From Atherix ibis (lineage: Eukaryota > Arthropoda > Insecta > Diptera > Athericidae): a stretch of 64,000 nucleotides of DNA. Below the pieces are notes generated by a model. The model worked only from the letters and a program-made list of their open reading frames with translations. It ran no database searches and was not told where the DNA came from. Position 1 is the first letter of the stretch; every line of letters starts with the position of its first letter. Made by a program: the position numbers and the translations under genes. The stretch lies in NCBI GenBank assembly GCA_958298945.1, contig OY282609.1, positions 11,018,326 through 11,082,325 of the forward strand. Reading direction: 5' to 3'. Positions 12,270 through 23,260 of this stretch are shown in pieces.

Positions 12270-12830
12270 AGCTGTCATAATTCTTAAATTTTTCTCGCTC
12301 AGTGGATACGTTAATAAGAAAAATTGCGGTATATGGGGCTCTGAAAACCCACAATTATCTTCGAAAAGTAATAGTCTGGTTAATATTTTAGTCTAAAAAT
12401 TTATCTTTGAAAATAAAAAATGAGATATCATTACTGTGAATTCTGAGTACTATCTGGGCCATATGTGGTTACAACAATACAGTAGCATAAGCCGCACAAC
12501 ACGACGAATTTTGTTTTTTTTTTTTAGTGCAAACAATTCTCAGAATGCGTAATTACGATATTAGGTGATGTCAATTAGCCACCAAAATCGTGCGATTTGA
12601 TGTCGACAAACCATTTTCTTGTAGGGCTAATAATACAACGCGATATGTCCGATCAAGTCATAAAAATTACCGCATAAGGATTGAGTCCTGCAAGAAAGCT
12701 CATAATCACTATTTAAATGATGTTATATTCCATTTACAGCCAAGATTCAATTAATATAATAAAACAAAATTTTAATCGAAATCTGCATTTTAAATGTGTT
12801 TTATTTAACTTTACTTTCCGAAGCATACAC
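12270..12830 (+). mobile_element. Decayed Tc1/mariner-superfamily transposase
   Basis: The plus strand reads FSLSGYVNKKNCGIWGSENPQ at about 12293-12360 (the usual motif is FxLNGYVNKQNCRIWGEENP). Degenerate ENKK..TVNSEYY, HMWLQQYSS (the usual Asp is lost), a GDVNWPPKSCD-like segment near 12565-12600, and the VIFH-like end near 12720 follow. The region closes with TTTACTTTCCGAAG at about 12810-12822. That ending is shared with the copy at 30.39 kb and, reversed, with 2.80 and 19.55 kb, so it is probably the terminal repeat. Stops and frameshifts are many. Confidence 0.75.
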
Positions 12831-12943
12831 ATATATACTAAATTTTTTTCGGTTATTTTGAATTAATTTACAGAATCAAAATTATTGAATTGTAAAAAAT
12901 TTTCGAATAAACAGAATAAAAATCGCATTAAGAATCTGTCTTC

Positions 12944-13312
12944 CTAAAAAAAAGTTTGAATGCAAATTTCATCCGATTTAAGACACGCGCATTCGATGAG
13001 GTTTAGTCCTTCGGTAATGTAGCTGTGCAATCCAGAGTGCAGTGCTCCTTTCGCATCTGGAGTAGCTTCCGGATTTATGGAGATAGGTTTGCCATCCTCA
13101 TCCATGACTGTAACTATATCCATTCTTTTTCTGCCAGAAATTGGGTCGATCTTTTGAAAAACATCTGCATTTGTTTTTACGATACGCAAAAATTTATTCA
13201 ATCTAGCATCCATAAGCAAATTTAACCTGATTTCTAATTGACGACACACATTTAAACACAAAATTTTATAGTAAAATGTCAGCGAAATTGTCACCATAGA
13301 TGGGTGTTCCAT
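12944..13312 (-). CDS. Unrecognised protein-like open frame, 122 aa, possibly an exon or gene fragment
   Basis: I do not recognise this frame. From about residue 34 onward it reads like real protein rather than A/T noise: DARLNKFLRIVKTNADVFQ, KIDPISGRKRMDIVTVMDED, GKPISINPEATPDAKGAL and HSGLHSYITEGLNLIECACL. Base composition here is clearly less A/T-rich than the flanks. The first 30 residues are less convincing, so the true start may be a splice acceptor near 13228 (AATCAG/GT on the minus strand). Just past the stop lies a TTTTTTTTAG tract that would suit another acceptor. It could be one exon of a gene, a retrocopy, or part of a mobile element. There is no visible neighbour to guide function. 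Confidence 0.35.
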   Translation of the reverse strand: MEHPSMVTISLTFYYKILCLNVCRQLEIRLNLLMDARLNKFLRIVKTNADVFQKIDPISGRKRMDIVTVMDEDGKPISINPEATPDAKGALHSGLHSYITEGLNLIECACLKSDEICIQTFF

Positions 13313-15714
13313 AGTACTCTGTTTAGGTACCTTTACTATGTACCATATTCATTCCTCCACTGATTAACTGTGGGACTCTTTACAACGTGGACAACTCCCA
13401 TGCAAAGTCCAGGATTATGTTAAAATTTGCTCAGATACGAATTGGGAATAATGCAGAAATTTTTCAAGAAGTGTGGAATCGATATTAATTCAGAAAATAA
13501 CAAAAAAACATATTATTTGTCGTTGTTGTCGGAATTGTGTTACTATCTAAAATCTTAATATCACCATATCCATTTTATTTAGATATTTCATTTTATTTAG
13601 ATAATTTGATATAAAATAAAATTTCATTTATTTGTATATACACATATTCAAATGTGTCTTGCAACATGTTTACATTAACATATCCTTTATTTGTACAATA
13701 TCATCCCTTCGTACGAAATAAATGTATTATTGCTTGGAATTCTATGGCATACTTAAGCTTGATATTTTTCTATATAACACAAAAGTATAAAAGTAAAAAT
13801 TTATTCGAATGGAAAATAGAAAAAAACTTAATGACCCGAATCATCCCAAATTCACTTGTAGACTATTGTGTATTTCCAAAAAAAATATATATATATAATA
13901 TATTCATTGTTGTGTTGCTCTCATATAAAAAGTGACATACTTTTTGCCTTCATTCATGTAGTTATATTTTTTGTGCTCTACTTTAGTACAGGATATAAAG
14001 ACAAATATCTTAAATAAATATGCTTTTTGATGCTGTCACTTTATTTAATTTATTTGTTGTAATAACTAATGTTTCATAAGAAAAACTTCAATATTTACTT
14101 AATTAACCCGATACATAAAATGTCTTTAATAATTCTCTATTCTATATTAAATATCAAAAATAGTAATTATAATATACAATACGAAATAAAACAAGATAAA
14201 TAGAAATTTCGTTTACAAATCGACTAAAACAAGTAAATTTTTATGTACTCGTATGTACATAATTATTTCAATCGATTCATTTTCTAAAAATGTTTATTGA
14301 AAAATTTCTAAGCAAATAATTATATTTATTATTTTTATAGATTTATAAAATCCATTATCGTTTTTCCATACCACCAAACTATAAACATTTGTTCCTCCTT
14401 AAAGTGAATTGATTTGTTCCAAAGGAAACTGCTACTGATAAAAATCAAGAATAAAAAACTGAACCTTTTATACTTCAGAGAGCATCCATCGAAATTGGAT
14501 TTTTTAATATCGGAAGACGGAAAACAGTAAGAAATATTGTACATTTTCCTTTAGATTTCCGTAATCTAGCTGACCTTTCCTGGAATTAGGTCAATTTCCT
14601 TTGTGATCCGACATTTACAAATTGAAAGCAAATGGCGAAAATTACAATTTCTCGTAATATAAATGGGTGGCATAAATAAATATGAGCATATTTGATATCT
14701 GTCCTGTCTGTACAAAAGTGTAAACAAGTTATTATAGATATGTCCTTAACTTAAAGCTCTAAAACAGTCCTAAATGAATAATAAACAATTTCATGATTTT
14801 TTTCTTGAATATAATAAAAAAAATTAAATTGTTTAGTACGCATATTACAGATTTTCCATGTTTTATTTTTAGAAATTTGTAAAACATCTGTAATAAAATT
14901 TTATTGTTGCTTTTATTTGGACGATTATCGTTATACAATAACACCCGATAATCATAAGGTTTAATAGCCTCGTCATTCTGAATATGATATGAGAGAGAGC
15001 TAATTTTTTTCTTTAATCTTTCAAGTAATCGAGTCCTGAACATTTCTATAAAAGGTAGAGCAGACTAGCCGGTTCGTTGCACTTGTATTTTACGATTTTA
15101 ATATAGCGTTTCGGTATGAAATAGTTCCAATATAGAAGTAATGAAATCGTTAGTAATTTTGACATGTAATGCAAATTTTGTATTTGATATGAGTAGGCAA
15201 TTTAAATACAATTGGATGAGTTTAAATGTGATTTTTATGACTTTTATTTTTCTTTAGCTTCGATTTTACATCGTGACTTTAGAATAAATGTTTGAAAGTA
15301 GCAGAGATCAAATTTCTTTCATCCACTAAAATTGATTAATGATCGTTTTGTTATGAGATATAAAATATTTGTTATTTTTTTTTTTTAAAAAAAAGGGTTG
15401 CGGTATAATACAATTTTCTAAAAAAAAAGAATATTATATATTTTCCATGGAAAATTTTCAAATACTTATTGTTTTTCCAAAACATTGATAATCCTTAAAT
15501 TTATGTAAGAATATTCACGAAATAAACTCTTACATAATTGTAAGTTTTATTAATTTTGACCATTTTATAAATATTTCAAATAATTCTTCTTATTATTTGG
15601 AATTTCTTAATATAAACCATTATTTATGTGTAAGAATTTATGCACAAAAAGTCATATACGAAAAGAGGAATTCAAAAAGTAATGAGATTTATTTTTTCTT
15701 GCAACAATTTTATT
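13313..15714. other. Intergenic DNA, no supported gene
   Basis: At 13320-13480 composition is mixed, but there is no recognisable frame. The remainder is A/T-rich. A 94-aa minus-strand frame at 14759-15043 starts with MFRTRLLERLKKKISS but soon becomes low-complexity Lys/Ile/Phe, and I do not support it. Confidence 0.4.
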
Positions 15715-16350
15715 TTATTTTTATACATAAATATTATCATCCCAAAAGTAGTTCGTTTGGATAGCTATATATTGGTGGAGGTGTTGTTTCCACTCTTTGT
15801 AGCGGTTCTGAAAGGCTTCAACAGGAATAACCTTCGGCTCCTCGGTTATACTCCTTTGGATGTTATCAAAAGTACCAAGATGATATTCTTTCAAGCATTT
15901 TTTAACCAAAAAAAAACAAAAAATCTCAGGAATTACCTAGTCCAACAAACTCTCGTTTATGGAGGCGGACACGTGGAAGATGGCATTGGTATATCTAATT
16001 TGAACGTCTTTCAAGGACTTTCTCATCAGCGTCAATGGTCTGACCTTACAGAAGCGCTAACTCCATTGACATTTGCTAGTCTTCAAAGTTGAAGGTTTCC
16101 CATTAGCGAGGTTCATCTTCCACTGCTTCTTTGGCACTCCAAATATCCTTAATGCCACCGAAAAACTTGTGTTCTTGATAAGAAATATTTCCCATAAGCT
16201 TGTTGCAATTTTTTGTAGGTCAAACTGGTGGATTCACCAAGCTTCAGGCAAAATTTAATATCACATTATTGCTTCAAATTTAGTTGTCCGACTTTTCGTA
16301 GCGTATCAAAAACACAAAAGTTCACTCTTAAGGTCGCGATCTACAGGTCA
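15715..16350 (-). mobile_element. Mariner transposase, both ends kept, catalytic middle deleted
   Basis: On the minus strand at about 16290-16090 the frame reads CDIKFCLKLGESTSLTYKKL, QQAYGKYFLSRTQVFRWH and a GNL..NVNG linker: the mariner N-terminal DNA-binding domain. At 15909-15721 it reads EYHLGTFDNIQRSITEEPK, IPVEAFQNRYKEWKQHLHQ and YFWDDNIYV, the C-terminal helices of the same transposase. Most of the region that should carry the first and second Asp is absent. The relatives at 22.1-22.5 kb and 35.2 kb share the IPVEAFQ-type C-terminus or the TIDNIE-type motif. Confidence 0.8.
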
Positions 16351-17654
16351 AAGCGGAAATTCTTCTATAGTCCTGTAACCAATCCGATTATCAATAACTT
16401 AAATACAGGTAGTAAATGAACTTGACTCAAATAAAAGGAATCGATGACCTTATTTCACAATCAAGGAAACAACGATCGTTTTTTTTTTATTAAAAAAAAC
16501 TCTGTTAGCAGCCTCGTTTACATAACGAAGTATTCGCTATGATTTGAATTTGCTAATTAAACTAATTATTATAGAAATTTTACATCAAAATGTTTTTCAA
16601 TTTTCATAACGTAAAATGCCTTTGCAAATTATTTTTTTAAGATCTGACATATTGAAAATTTTAAGATGAAGGCTACTTATAAAGTTAGTTTTATGTCGAA
16701 GAATTGTTACGTCTTAATTTTATGATGTAATTTAATTTTAGAGCGAAAAAAAAATAAAATTACTGAACCAATTTGAAATGCGTATAATATGAATTTGGAA
16801 ATTCAACTTTATGTTAGTTTTTATTATATTCATATATGCGCTGGTACATGTGATGTTACAAAATGGAATTCTGTTAAGAACATATTTCCATTTATATATG
16901 AAACAATAAAAATCACAATCTGAATCGTGTTCCAGTTAATGTGCGTCCTTTTTTTTGTTTATAAACTTAACCGTACTTTTTCCCACATTGACATATATTT
17001 ATTCGGGTTTGTTCTGTGTTTAATGCTTCAAGTTCTAAACTCAACAATTTTGTCGGTTGTAATATGGTACAACAGAGTTCTCTATAATTACAGGAAAACC
17101 ACTACCCCCATTGAAATTACTTTGTTTTCAAGAGTACTTGTTTCAACCCGTACGTTTTACATACAAAATTTCGTTGCCAATTTGTGTGAATATGTAAAGT
17201 TTCCAAAGTGTCAGTACTAGTTTAAAGTGTTATAAGTTTTAGTGTTAACTATTTGCTGTTATTGAGCAGCACTGTTAATGACGACTAAACATTTTTATAT
17301 TTATTATTGTTTCAATATAATTAAGCCTAAAAACCATCTTTCTGTTCGATGGAAAATAAGATGGAATTGTTCTATTTATGCTGTTAAATTGTGGAATATT
17401 TATTTATTGCAAAATTTATTAAGAATATAAAAAAATACTTAAATTCTGCTTTCGAACATATATACATCGAAATTTTATTTAAACAAATTATATAAGAAAA
17501 TTTTTGTTTTTAAAATATCTGAACTTATAAAATGCAAAAAATTCTTCTCTTTACAGTTTTGCATATATATTTTTACTACTATAGCATAAGTTTTTTTCTA
17601 TTATTGAAAGACAAATTATTTTTATTTCTGTGCTTTTTTACAAATAAATTTAGT
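16351..17654. other. AT-rich intergenic DNA
   Basis: No gene is supported. The plus-strand frame at 16927-17220 has an aromatic, Cys-containing composition without a recognisable motif, and it lacks splice or promoter context. Confidence 0.4.
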
Positions 17655-18150
17655 TATTAATAAAGAGTAGGTCATCTGTTGGTTATTTTGAACTTGAAGA
17701 AAACATACATTTCGTTGAAAATGAATTTACAGCAATTGTGAATAATTAACAATATCAATCATATGATGACTTAGTTTGCAGGCGATCATCCGGACGTCGA
17801 AATTTTCGATGACTGTTTCCTAATAGAAGTGAATAAATGGTCCGAATTTCTTGACCAATGTTGTTCTTTAGGTCTTGAATTGTTCTTAAATAATTTTCAT
17901 TTACTTTTCCATTCAAATAATCCCAAAGAAAAAAGTCTGAGAGTGTCAAATCGCAAGATCTTGACGGTCAATGCACATCAGCGTTTCGTGAGATTATTCG
18001 ATTACGGAATTTTTCTAGTGACGTCTTGTTGATATTAAAGCAGAATCTTTTAAACAGTAACTTTTTTAGGGTGCTTTGGTTTTTCGTTAATCACATAAGG
18101 GTTTTCTGCACCCCAAATTCGAAAAATATATTTGATTTTAGAAAAAATGT
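17655..18150 (-). mobile_element. Tc1/mariner-superfamily remnant with terminal repeat at the 3' side
   Basis: The minus strand at about 18135-18050 reads RIWGAENPYVINEKPKHPKKVTV, then jumps by deletion to about 18000 and on to LTLSDFFLWDYLNGKV (third catalytic Asp) at 17949-17900. It continues ENYLRTIQDLKNNIGQEIR and GNSHRKFRRPDDRL. The sequence at 17660-17690, AAAGAGTAGGTCATCTGTTG, resembles AAAGGGTGGGCTATTTGTTG at 62714, where a second truncated copy of the same C-terminus starts. That supports it as the terminal repeat. Confidence 0.75.
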
Positions 18151-19529
18151 ATACTGCACACTGACTTCTTTAACTAAAATTGTACTAATTTATATTTGAC
18201 AGCTGTACAAAAAATTATGAATATATGTTTTTTGACAGATATTTTGAAAGCTGAAAAAAAAGATTTTTCTGTTTTAAAGAAGTTGAAAATTATTAGTAAT
18301 CTTTGGATTAGTCCTTTATTAATTGAACTCTATAGATATGTATATATGTACATATGTATGGATGTATAAAAGAATATTTTCAGAATGAGAATATTTCTTA
18401 AATGCGATTCACCAAGCAACATAAATTTATCGTTACCTCTTCTATCAATACTGAGTGCTAATGGATTTTGTATGTAATTTACTAAAATTGAGAAATACTA
18501 AAGAAAATTCCTAATGCATTAAAGATAGATTCATTAAGTTCTAGTTAAGCAGAAAAAAAGAGATTTTTTTCCAATACGCTTTATGTCCCACTCTTGATTT
18601 TCTGCTTTTGACATAGGAAATATTTTTCTTTGGTAAAATTTCTTTCTTAATTCCAAATAAAGTTTTGTACAAACAGAAATACTAACTTCAAGAATCTAAT
18701 AAAGAAAACTATATGCATAAAAATTACAAAAGATCACCTTCACATGCGAACTTAAATACATGTCTTCATATGTACTCATATCCTATTGTTTATGTATTTG
18801 TTTAATATCGAAAGTAAAAGTAGAAGAAATTTTACCACTCATAAATACGGACATACACATATACTTGTTCTTTTGTGTAGTTTCAAGGGAATAAGAAGTT
18901 TAACTTTAATTCACTTTTACCAACTTGGAAGAATAGGAGTCAAACATATGTGTACACTCGTATTTATATATAGCTAGTGCGTTAGTGCTATGTCATTGTT
19001 GGATTGTGCTTACGGTTAGATAAATAAGTACAAATACCAAGTTTTCAGACACTAAACGTGGATAAATCTATAGAAAAACCAATATTGTACGAAAATCATA
19101 TATTTCATCTTAGTAAATGCCTTTGGCCAATGGACCGAAAACAATAACAGCCAAACTTGGCTAGTATGTGAAGCTTGCTTTTCATAAAAGGAAGTTATTC
19201 ATACTTGATTGTTCGGATCAAAATTGATAATAATCATATTAATAATTGGAAATAACTACCATACATAAATATGTATTTATATTTAGTTGCATGTGTATAA
19301 ACATATAAATGTATACAACTATGGTTAATATGACTTTATAGCTTTAATTAAGGGAATACCATCAAAAAGGAAAATCGACTTATACGGATTTGTATCAAAT
19401 TATTTGCAAACATACGTGATCAATAAATACGTCTGAGTCTTATTCAAAGTTTTCACACTACTGAAACTTATCACTCTATTACCAAACAATCCCTATTTGA
19501 ATGTTCATATAAATTTACTGAACGGTTAA
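18151..19529. other. AT-rich intergenic DNA
   Basis: No gene is visible. There are short TACATATGTA-type simple repeats near 18340-18365, as is common in fly intergenic DNA. Confidence 0.4.
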
Positions 19530-19690
19530 CCAATTTGCGCTTTGAAAAGTACAGTTAAATAAAATACATTTAAAATTCAAATTTAGGCAAAATAATACTT
19601 GGATTCGCCACAATGCATGAAATATAATATTATTTAAATGTTTGCTAGGAGACTTCTTAATGGGCTCAATTCTTTTGAGGTAATTTTTAA
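19530..19690 (-). mobile_element. Short 3' fragment of a Tc1/mariner-superfamily element
   Basis: Read on the minus strand, this matches the tail of the 12.3 kb element: a HLNDVIFH-like end followed by A/T-rich 3' sequence and a final TTTATTTAACTGTACTTTTC resembling TTTATTTAACTTTACTTTCC at 12.80 kb. Only the end of the element remains. Confidence 0.5.
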
Positions 19691-19799
19691 TCCTTTTGTT
19701 ATTCGAAAAATCACCATAGTTAGGTATTTAATCGATCCATAATATAAAATTGCATATTTTAAACTTAATAAATGTTCTATTTGTTAGACTAATATTTTC

Positions 19800-20640
19800 A
19801 GGTAGCTGAAAATAGTGAGTATTCTGACATTTATCCTATCTTCGTCGGTGTCCGTCAGGGAAGTATCCTACATCCATTCCTTTACAATATTTACACCGAT
19901 AATTTTCTTTGTCACAGTGATATCCTTACTGTAACATATGCTATCGATACAGCCATCCTTACACATCACAAAGATCCTTCCAAAGTCATCAATATTCTAC
20001 AGAACCACATTCACTCCTTACACACCTGGTTAAAAAGGTAGAGAGTGGCGGTACATGTGCAAAAATATGCTCATTTTACTTTCACACTATGCCGAGAACG
20101 GATTTTCTGATATATCCATAAACAGCAGTAATATTCTACAAAAAATGGGGGTGCATTACCTTGGACTTATATTTGACAAACGGTTGACCTAGAACCCTCA
20201 CACGAACACTAAAAGAAGTGAACTTAAGGCACGATACAAACAATTACTGGGACATCTAGACAGTACGTCAAAACTGATAATAAAAAACTATTAGTATACA
20301 ATACGGTATCAAAACCAACATGGACATATCAACCAAGGATTCCAATTCCATACCAATCTAAATCCTACAATCCCGAATCCTTCGAAAAATTGTGGATGCC
20401 CCATTTTATGTACGAAACACTGTTATCCATCATAATCTAAATGTTCCATTTATTCGTGAACTGTTCATCTCCTGTTATAGAAAATTCCATTTACCATTCT
20501 AATCCTTTAGCAAAAATCAGTTCTACCCTTCCATCATACATCCATCGACGTTTGAAACGGCAATAGCCTCGCGATTTTTTAAAACTTTGATGAAATAAGT
20601 CATCCATTTCTTGAGGTAACATCGATTGGTTTTTTTTAAA
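19800..20640 (+). mobile_element. Jockey-type LINE, decayed reverse transcriptase 3' part
   Basis: The plus strand reads SDIYPIFVGVRQGSILHPFL and YNIYTDNF, the GVPQGSxLGPxLYxIY motif. TVTYAIDTAILTHHKDPSK follows, where the catalytic YADD has become YAID. Next come NILQNHIHSLHTWLK, LGLIFDKRLTWNP-like, and ILRKIVDAPFYVRNTVIHH near 20370-20430, then a KFH-type end. Frameshifts break the frame after 20040. The tail near 20540-20600 matches the RRLKRR.PRDF-type ending seen in the other copies. Confidence 0.85.
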
Positions 20641-22079
20641 CATGTATTCGTGTCCTATTATATACTTTTTAAAAATAATCTGCTTGTTACAAGGCTGTAA
20701 TTTCCAAACTATAAATAAATAATCTTTCATTACACAATTTTTTTAGCATACTATGAAAGTAGAAAATAATAGCAACAGAAAATATCTATACTGAATTATT
20801 AATTCCAACTGTTGTCCTATTTGGGAAAAAATATTAATAAAACTAAAACTAAATATAAAAACCAAATTATTTTCAATATTCTATTTAAAGATTATCTCGA
20901 TTTCCAATGAGATTTATTGATTTTATTTCATCTTCAATATTTTATCATAATAGCTTAATGTCATCAAAGTAAAATTACATAACTTTTTGTATATATTTTT
21001 ATAATAATACAAAAATGATATAATACATAAAAAAAACTATTATTATAAGTATTTTTACTTAACTATGAGTTAATAGATTATATAAAGTACGAAATTATAT
21101 TTGTTGGGTTATTTAACATTTAGATGTACTTAATTTTTTACATAAAATATTAATGTATGAGCAAATATTATAAAATGTTTAATCCAATTTCTTTTTTAAA
21201 CATATGTCATTAAATGAATGAAAATAAACCATATCATTATTTGGAAGGATATTATAAAAATCGAAATGAAATATTTTCTTTTTCATAAAATTCTTATGTA
21301 AATCTGAAAGATGAATTGTGATTACATATTGAAATAGGAAAGTACTATGAGTATACATATATTGTACAATATTGCGCAACTTTCATAGAAGAATACTTTA
21401 AAATATTAATAGATAAAAGGCAATCACATTAAGTATTCATTCTTCTATCTCTTGACAGTATTACTCGTAATCTGTATTAGCTGAAATAATCATAAAATGG
21501 AACAAGTAATATTTTACATAAGCCAAGTTATATGTGTACATATCAGTTGATCAAAAGGCTATATTTTATTTATTGTGTATTCTGTTTTTATGACATCTAT
21601 GTATTTTAAGATATTTTAATGATTTATACATTTCTTACCTGAATTTGAAAATATCATCAAGGATAAAATAAAGCCGAAATTCAAAAACTGTATTTTAACA
21701 TACTTAAAGAGTTTCGTTTCTTTTATTTTTGTACTGAAAAAAGCATCAGAAACATTGAAGCTATTTATTTCGAGCAACACATTCCTCTAAGCATATTAAC
21801 ATTTAATCCAATCTCCTTTAGATAATGTATAAACTTTTAATTACAGCTTTTATAGAAACTGATAAAACTATTATAATTTCAAAATAATAATATATAGTCA
21901 ATAAAAGTTAATTATTTAATATTGAAGAAACTAATTTCGTATCGCACTAAAATGAATATAGTATACAATAATAATTAATTAAGAATAGATTAATTAATAA
22001 TATTGGTTTTAAATTATTTAATTTTTATGTTGGATTAATAATTAATTTATATACCAGCTGACCATAATGACATTATCCT
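20641..22079. other. AT-rich intergenic DNA
   Basis: No gene is supported. A degenerate copy of the recurrent CTATACTTTCCAAACTA motif occurs at about 20693-20735. Confidence 0.4.
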
Positions 22080-22530
22080 TTTATCCTTTCCAAAATAGTT
22101 ATCCTTTCAATGTTATCGATAGTACCAGGATGACGTCCTTTCAAGTGATTTTTTTATCTTGGGGAACTGGTAATCGCATACGACCGAAGAAATCTGGGTC
22201 ATTTAGATTCTGACAGCAATGTCAAGGCCACATTTTTCCACACACTTTTCGCATACTCTAATTCTGGACTCAAATCTAATGAAGAATAAAAATGATTCAA
22301 ATTTAATTCACTACTCATCAGTTTAAATGTTTATGGACGGTCGGACCTCACAAAAGCTTATTTTTTTTGGATCTCACAAAAGCTTCTTTCTCACAAGAGC
22401 TCTCACTAATTCCGCATTTTCAACAGTTTTCGATGTTGAAGATCTTCCTAGATGAGATTCATCTTTCACAACTTCTCGGCCATCCAAAAATGGTTTACGT
22501 CACTGAAAAAAGGCATTTAACGTGTTCCCA
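22080..22530 (-). mobile_element. Mariner transposase, N-terminal and truncated C-terminal parts
   Basis: The minus strand at about 22530-22380 reads RKPFLDGREVVKDESHLGRS, STSKTVENAELVRALVRKKL, the linker after the first helix-turn-helix (GREEVxDDxRSGRPSTSKT type). At about 22190-22090 it reads GRMRLPVPQDKK or, in another frame, HLKGRHPGTIDNIERIT, matching YHLGTFDNIQRSIT of the 15.7 kb copy. The stretch between is frame-broken. A partial direct repeat, CTCACAAAAGCTT, lies at 22349-22385. Confidence 0.7.
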
Positions 22531-22539
22531 CCACCGGTA

Positions 22540-23260
22540 AGGGGGTACTTTGGCGTGAGAGATATCAATAGGATAGTGCCTTCGAGTTTAGGAAGCCCGC
22601 GTACCTGAACTAACGTAACAATGCCAGGAATTTAGAAGGTTCCTAACTGTATCTATAACGTACTCTTAAAATAAAAAGTGGTTCCCCGGAGGTCGGGTGC
22701 CCGACGGTGGTTGGTCACACCATCCCTGACCAAAGTAAGGTTGAAATGTGGTGCATGTGGTGAGTATCCAAACTACAGATACCGTCTTCGGGCTGCTGAT
22801 GAGGGATACAAGTAGTTATTCCATTGCATATGATAGTACAAATTTATATAGCTGATTACTGACTGTTAGCATAGAGCTTATTGCTAGTGGATGTGGTTGA
22901 TTCAGTCGAAAATACAAAAGAGGGATCCGAAAGAAGTATATTATAGAGTTCGCTGTCTTCTCTTCGAAAGAAGAGTGTCGTAGAGTTGGCTAGAAGCTAG
23001 TTTCCTTAAAGTTGGAATTAACCTGAGAGATGTTCGATTAAAGTAATTGTCAATGAAGAGAAGGGATCTCTAGGCTGGGTGAGAACTAAAAGTTGAATTT
23101 GGTAAAACTAGATGAGAATATGTAGGTTCAACCGTGTTGATTTCGTTGGCTAAATTGACGAAACCGAAAGCTGAGCATATCACAGTCTCTTTTTGTTGTA
23201 GACGTCTAATGTTACTGTATCTAACAAAAAATATGCTCCGTTGTATGTTATACACCTGGT
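22540..23260. other. GC-richer unclassified segment
   Basis: Composition changes sharply here (for example CCCCGGAGGTCGGGTGCCCG near 22684). No frame stays open long and I recognise no protein motif. It may be the untranslated or 5' part of a mobile element such as a LINE. It directly abuts the mariner fragment at 22.5 kb. This assignment is a guess. Confidence 0.35.

Noticed and set aside
13654..13935. 93-aa plus-strand open frame
   Set aside because: Translated A/T-rich DNA with poly-Lys and Ile/Tyr runs; no homology signal visible.
14759..15043. 94-aa minus-strand open frame beginning MFRTRLLERLKK
   Set aside because: The N-terminal part is briefly plausible but the rest is low-complexity. 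I see no supporting neighbour or splice site.
16927..17220. 97-aa plus-strand open frame
   Set aside because: No motif is recognisable, and stop-free length alone is weak evidence.
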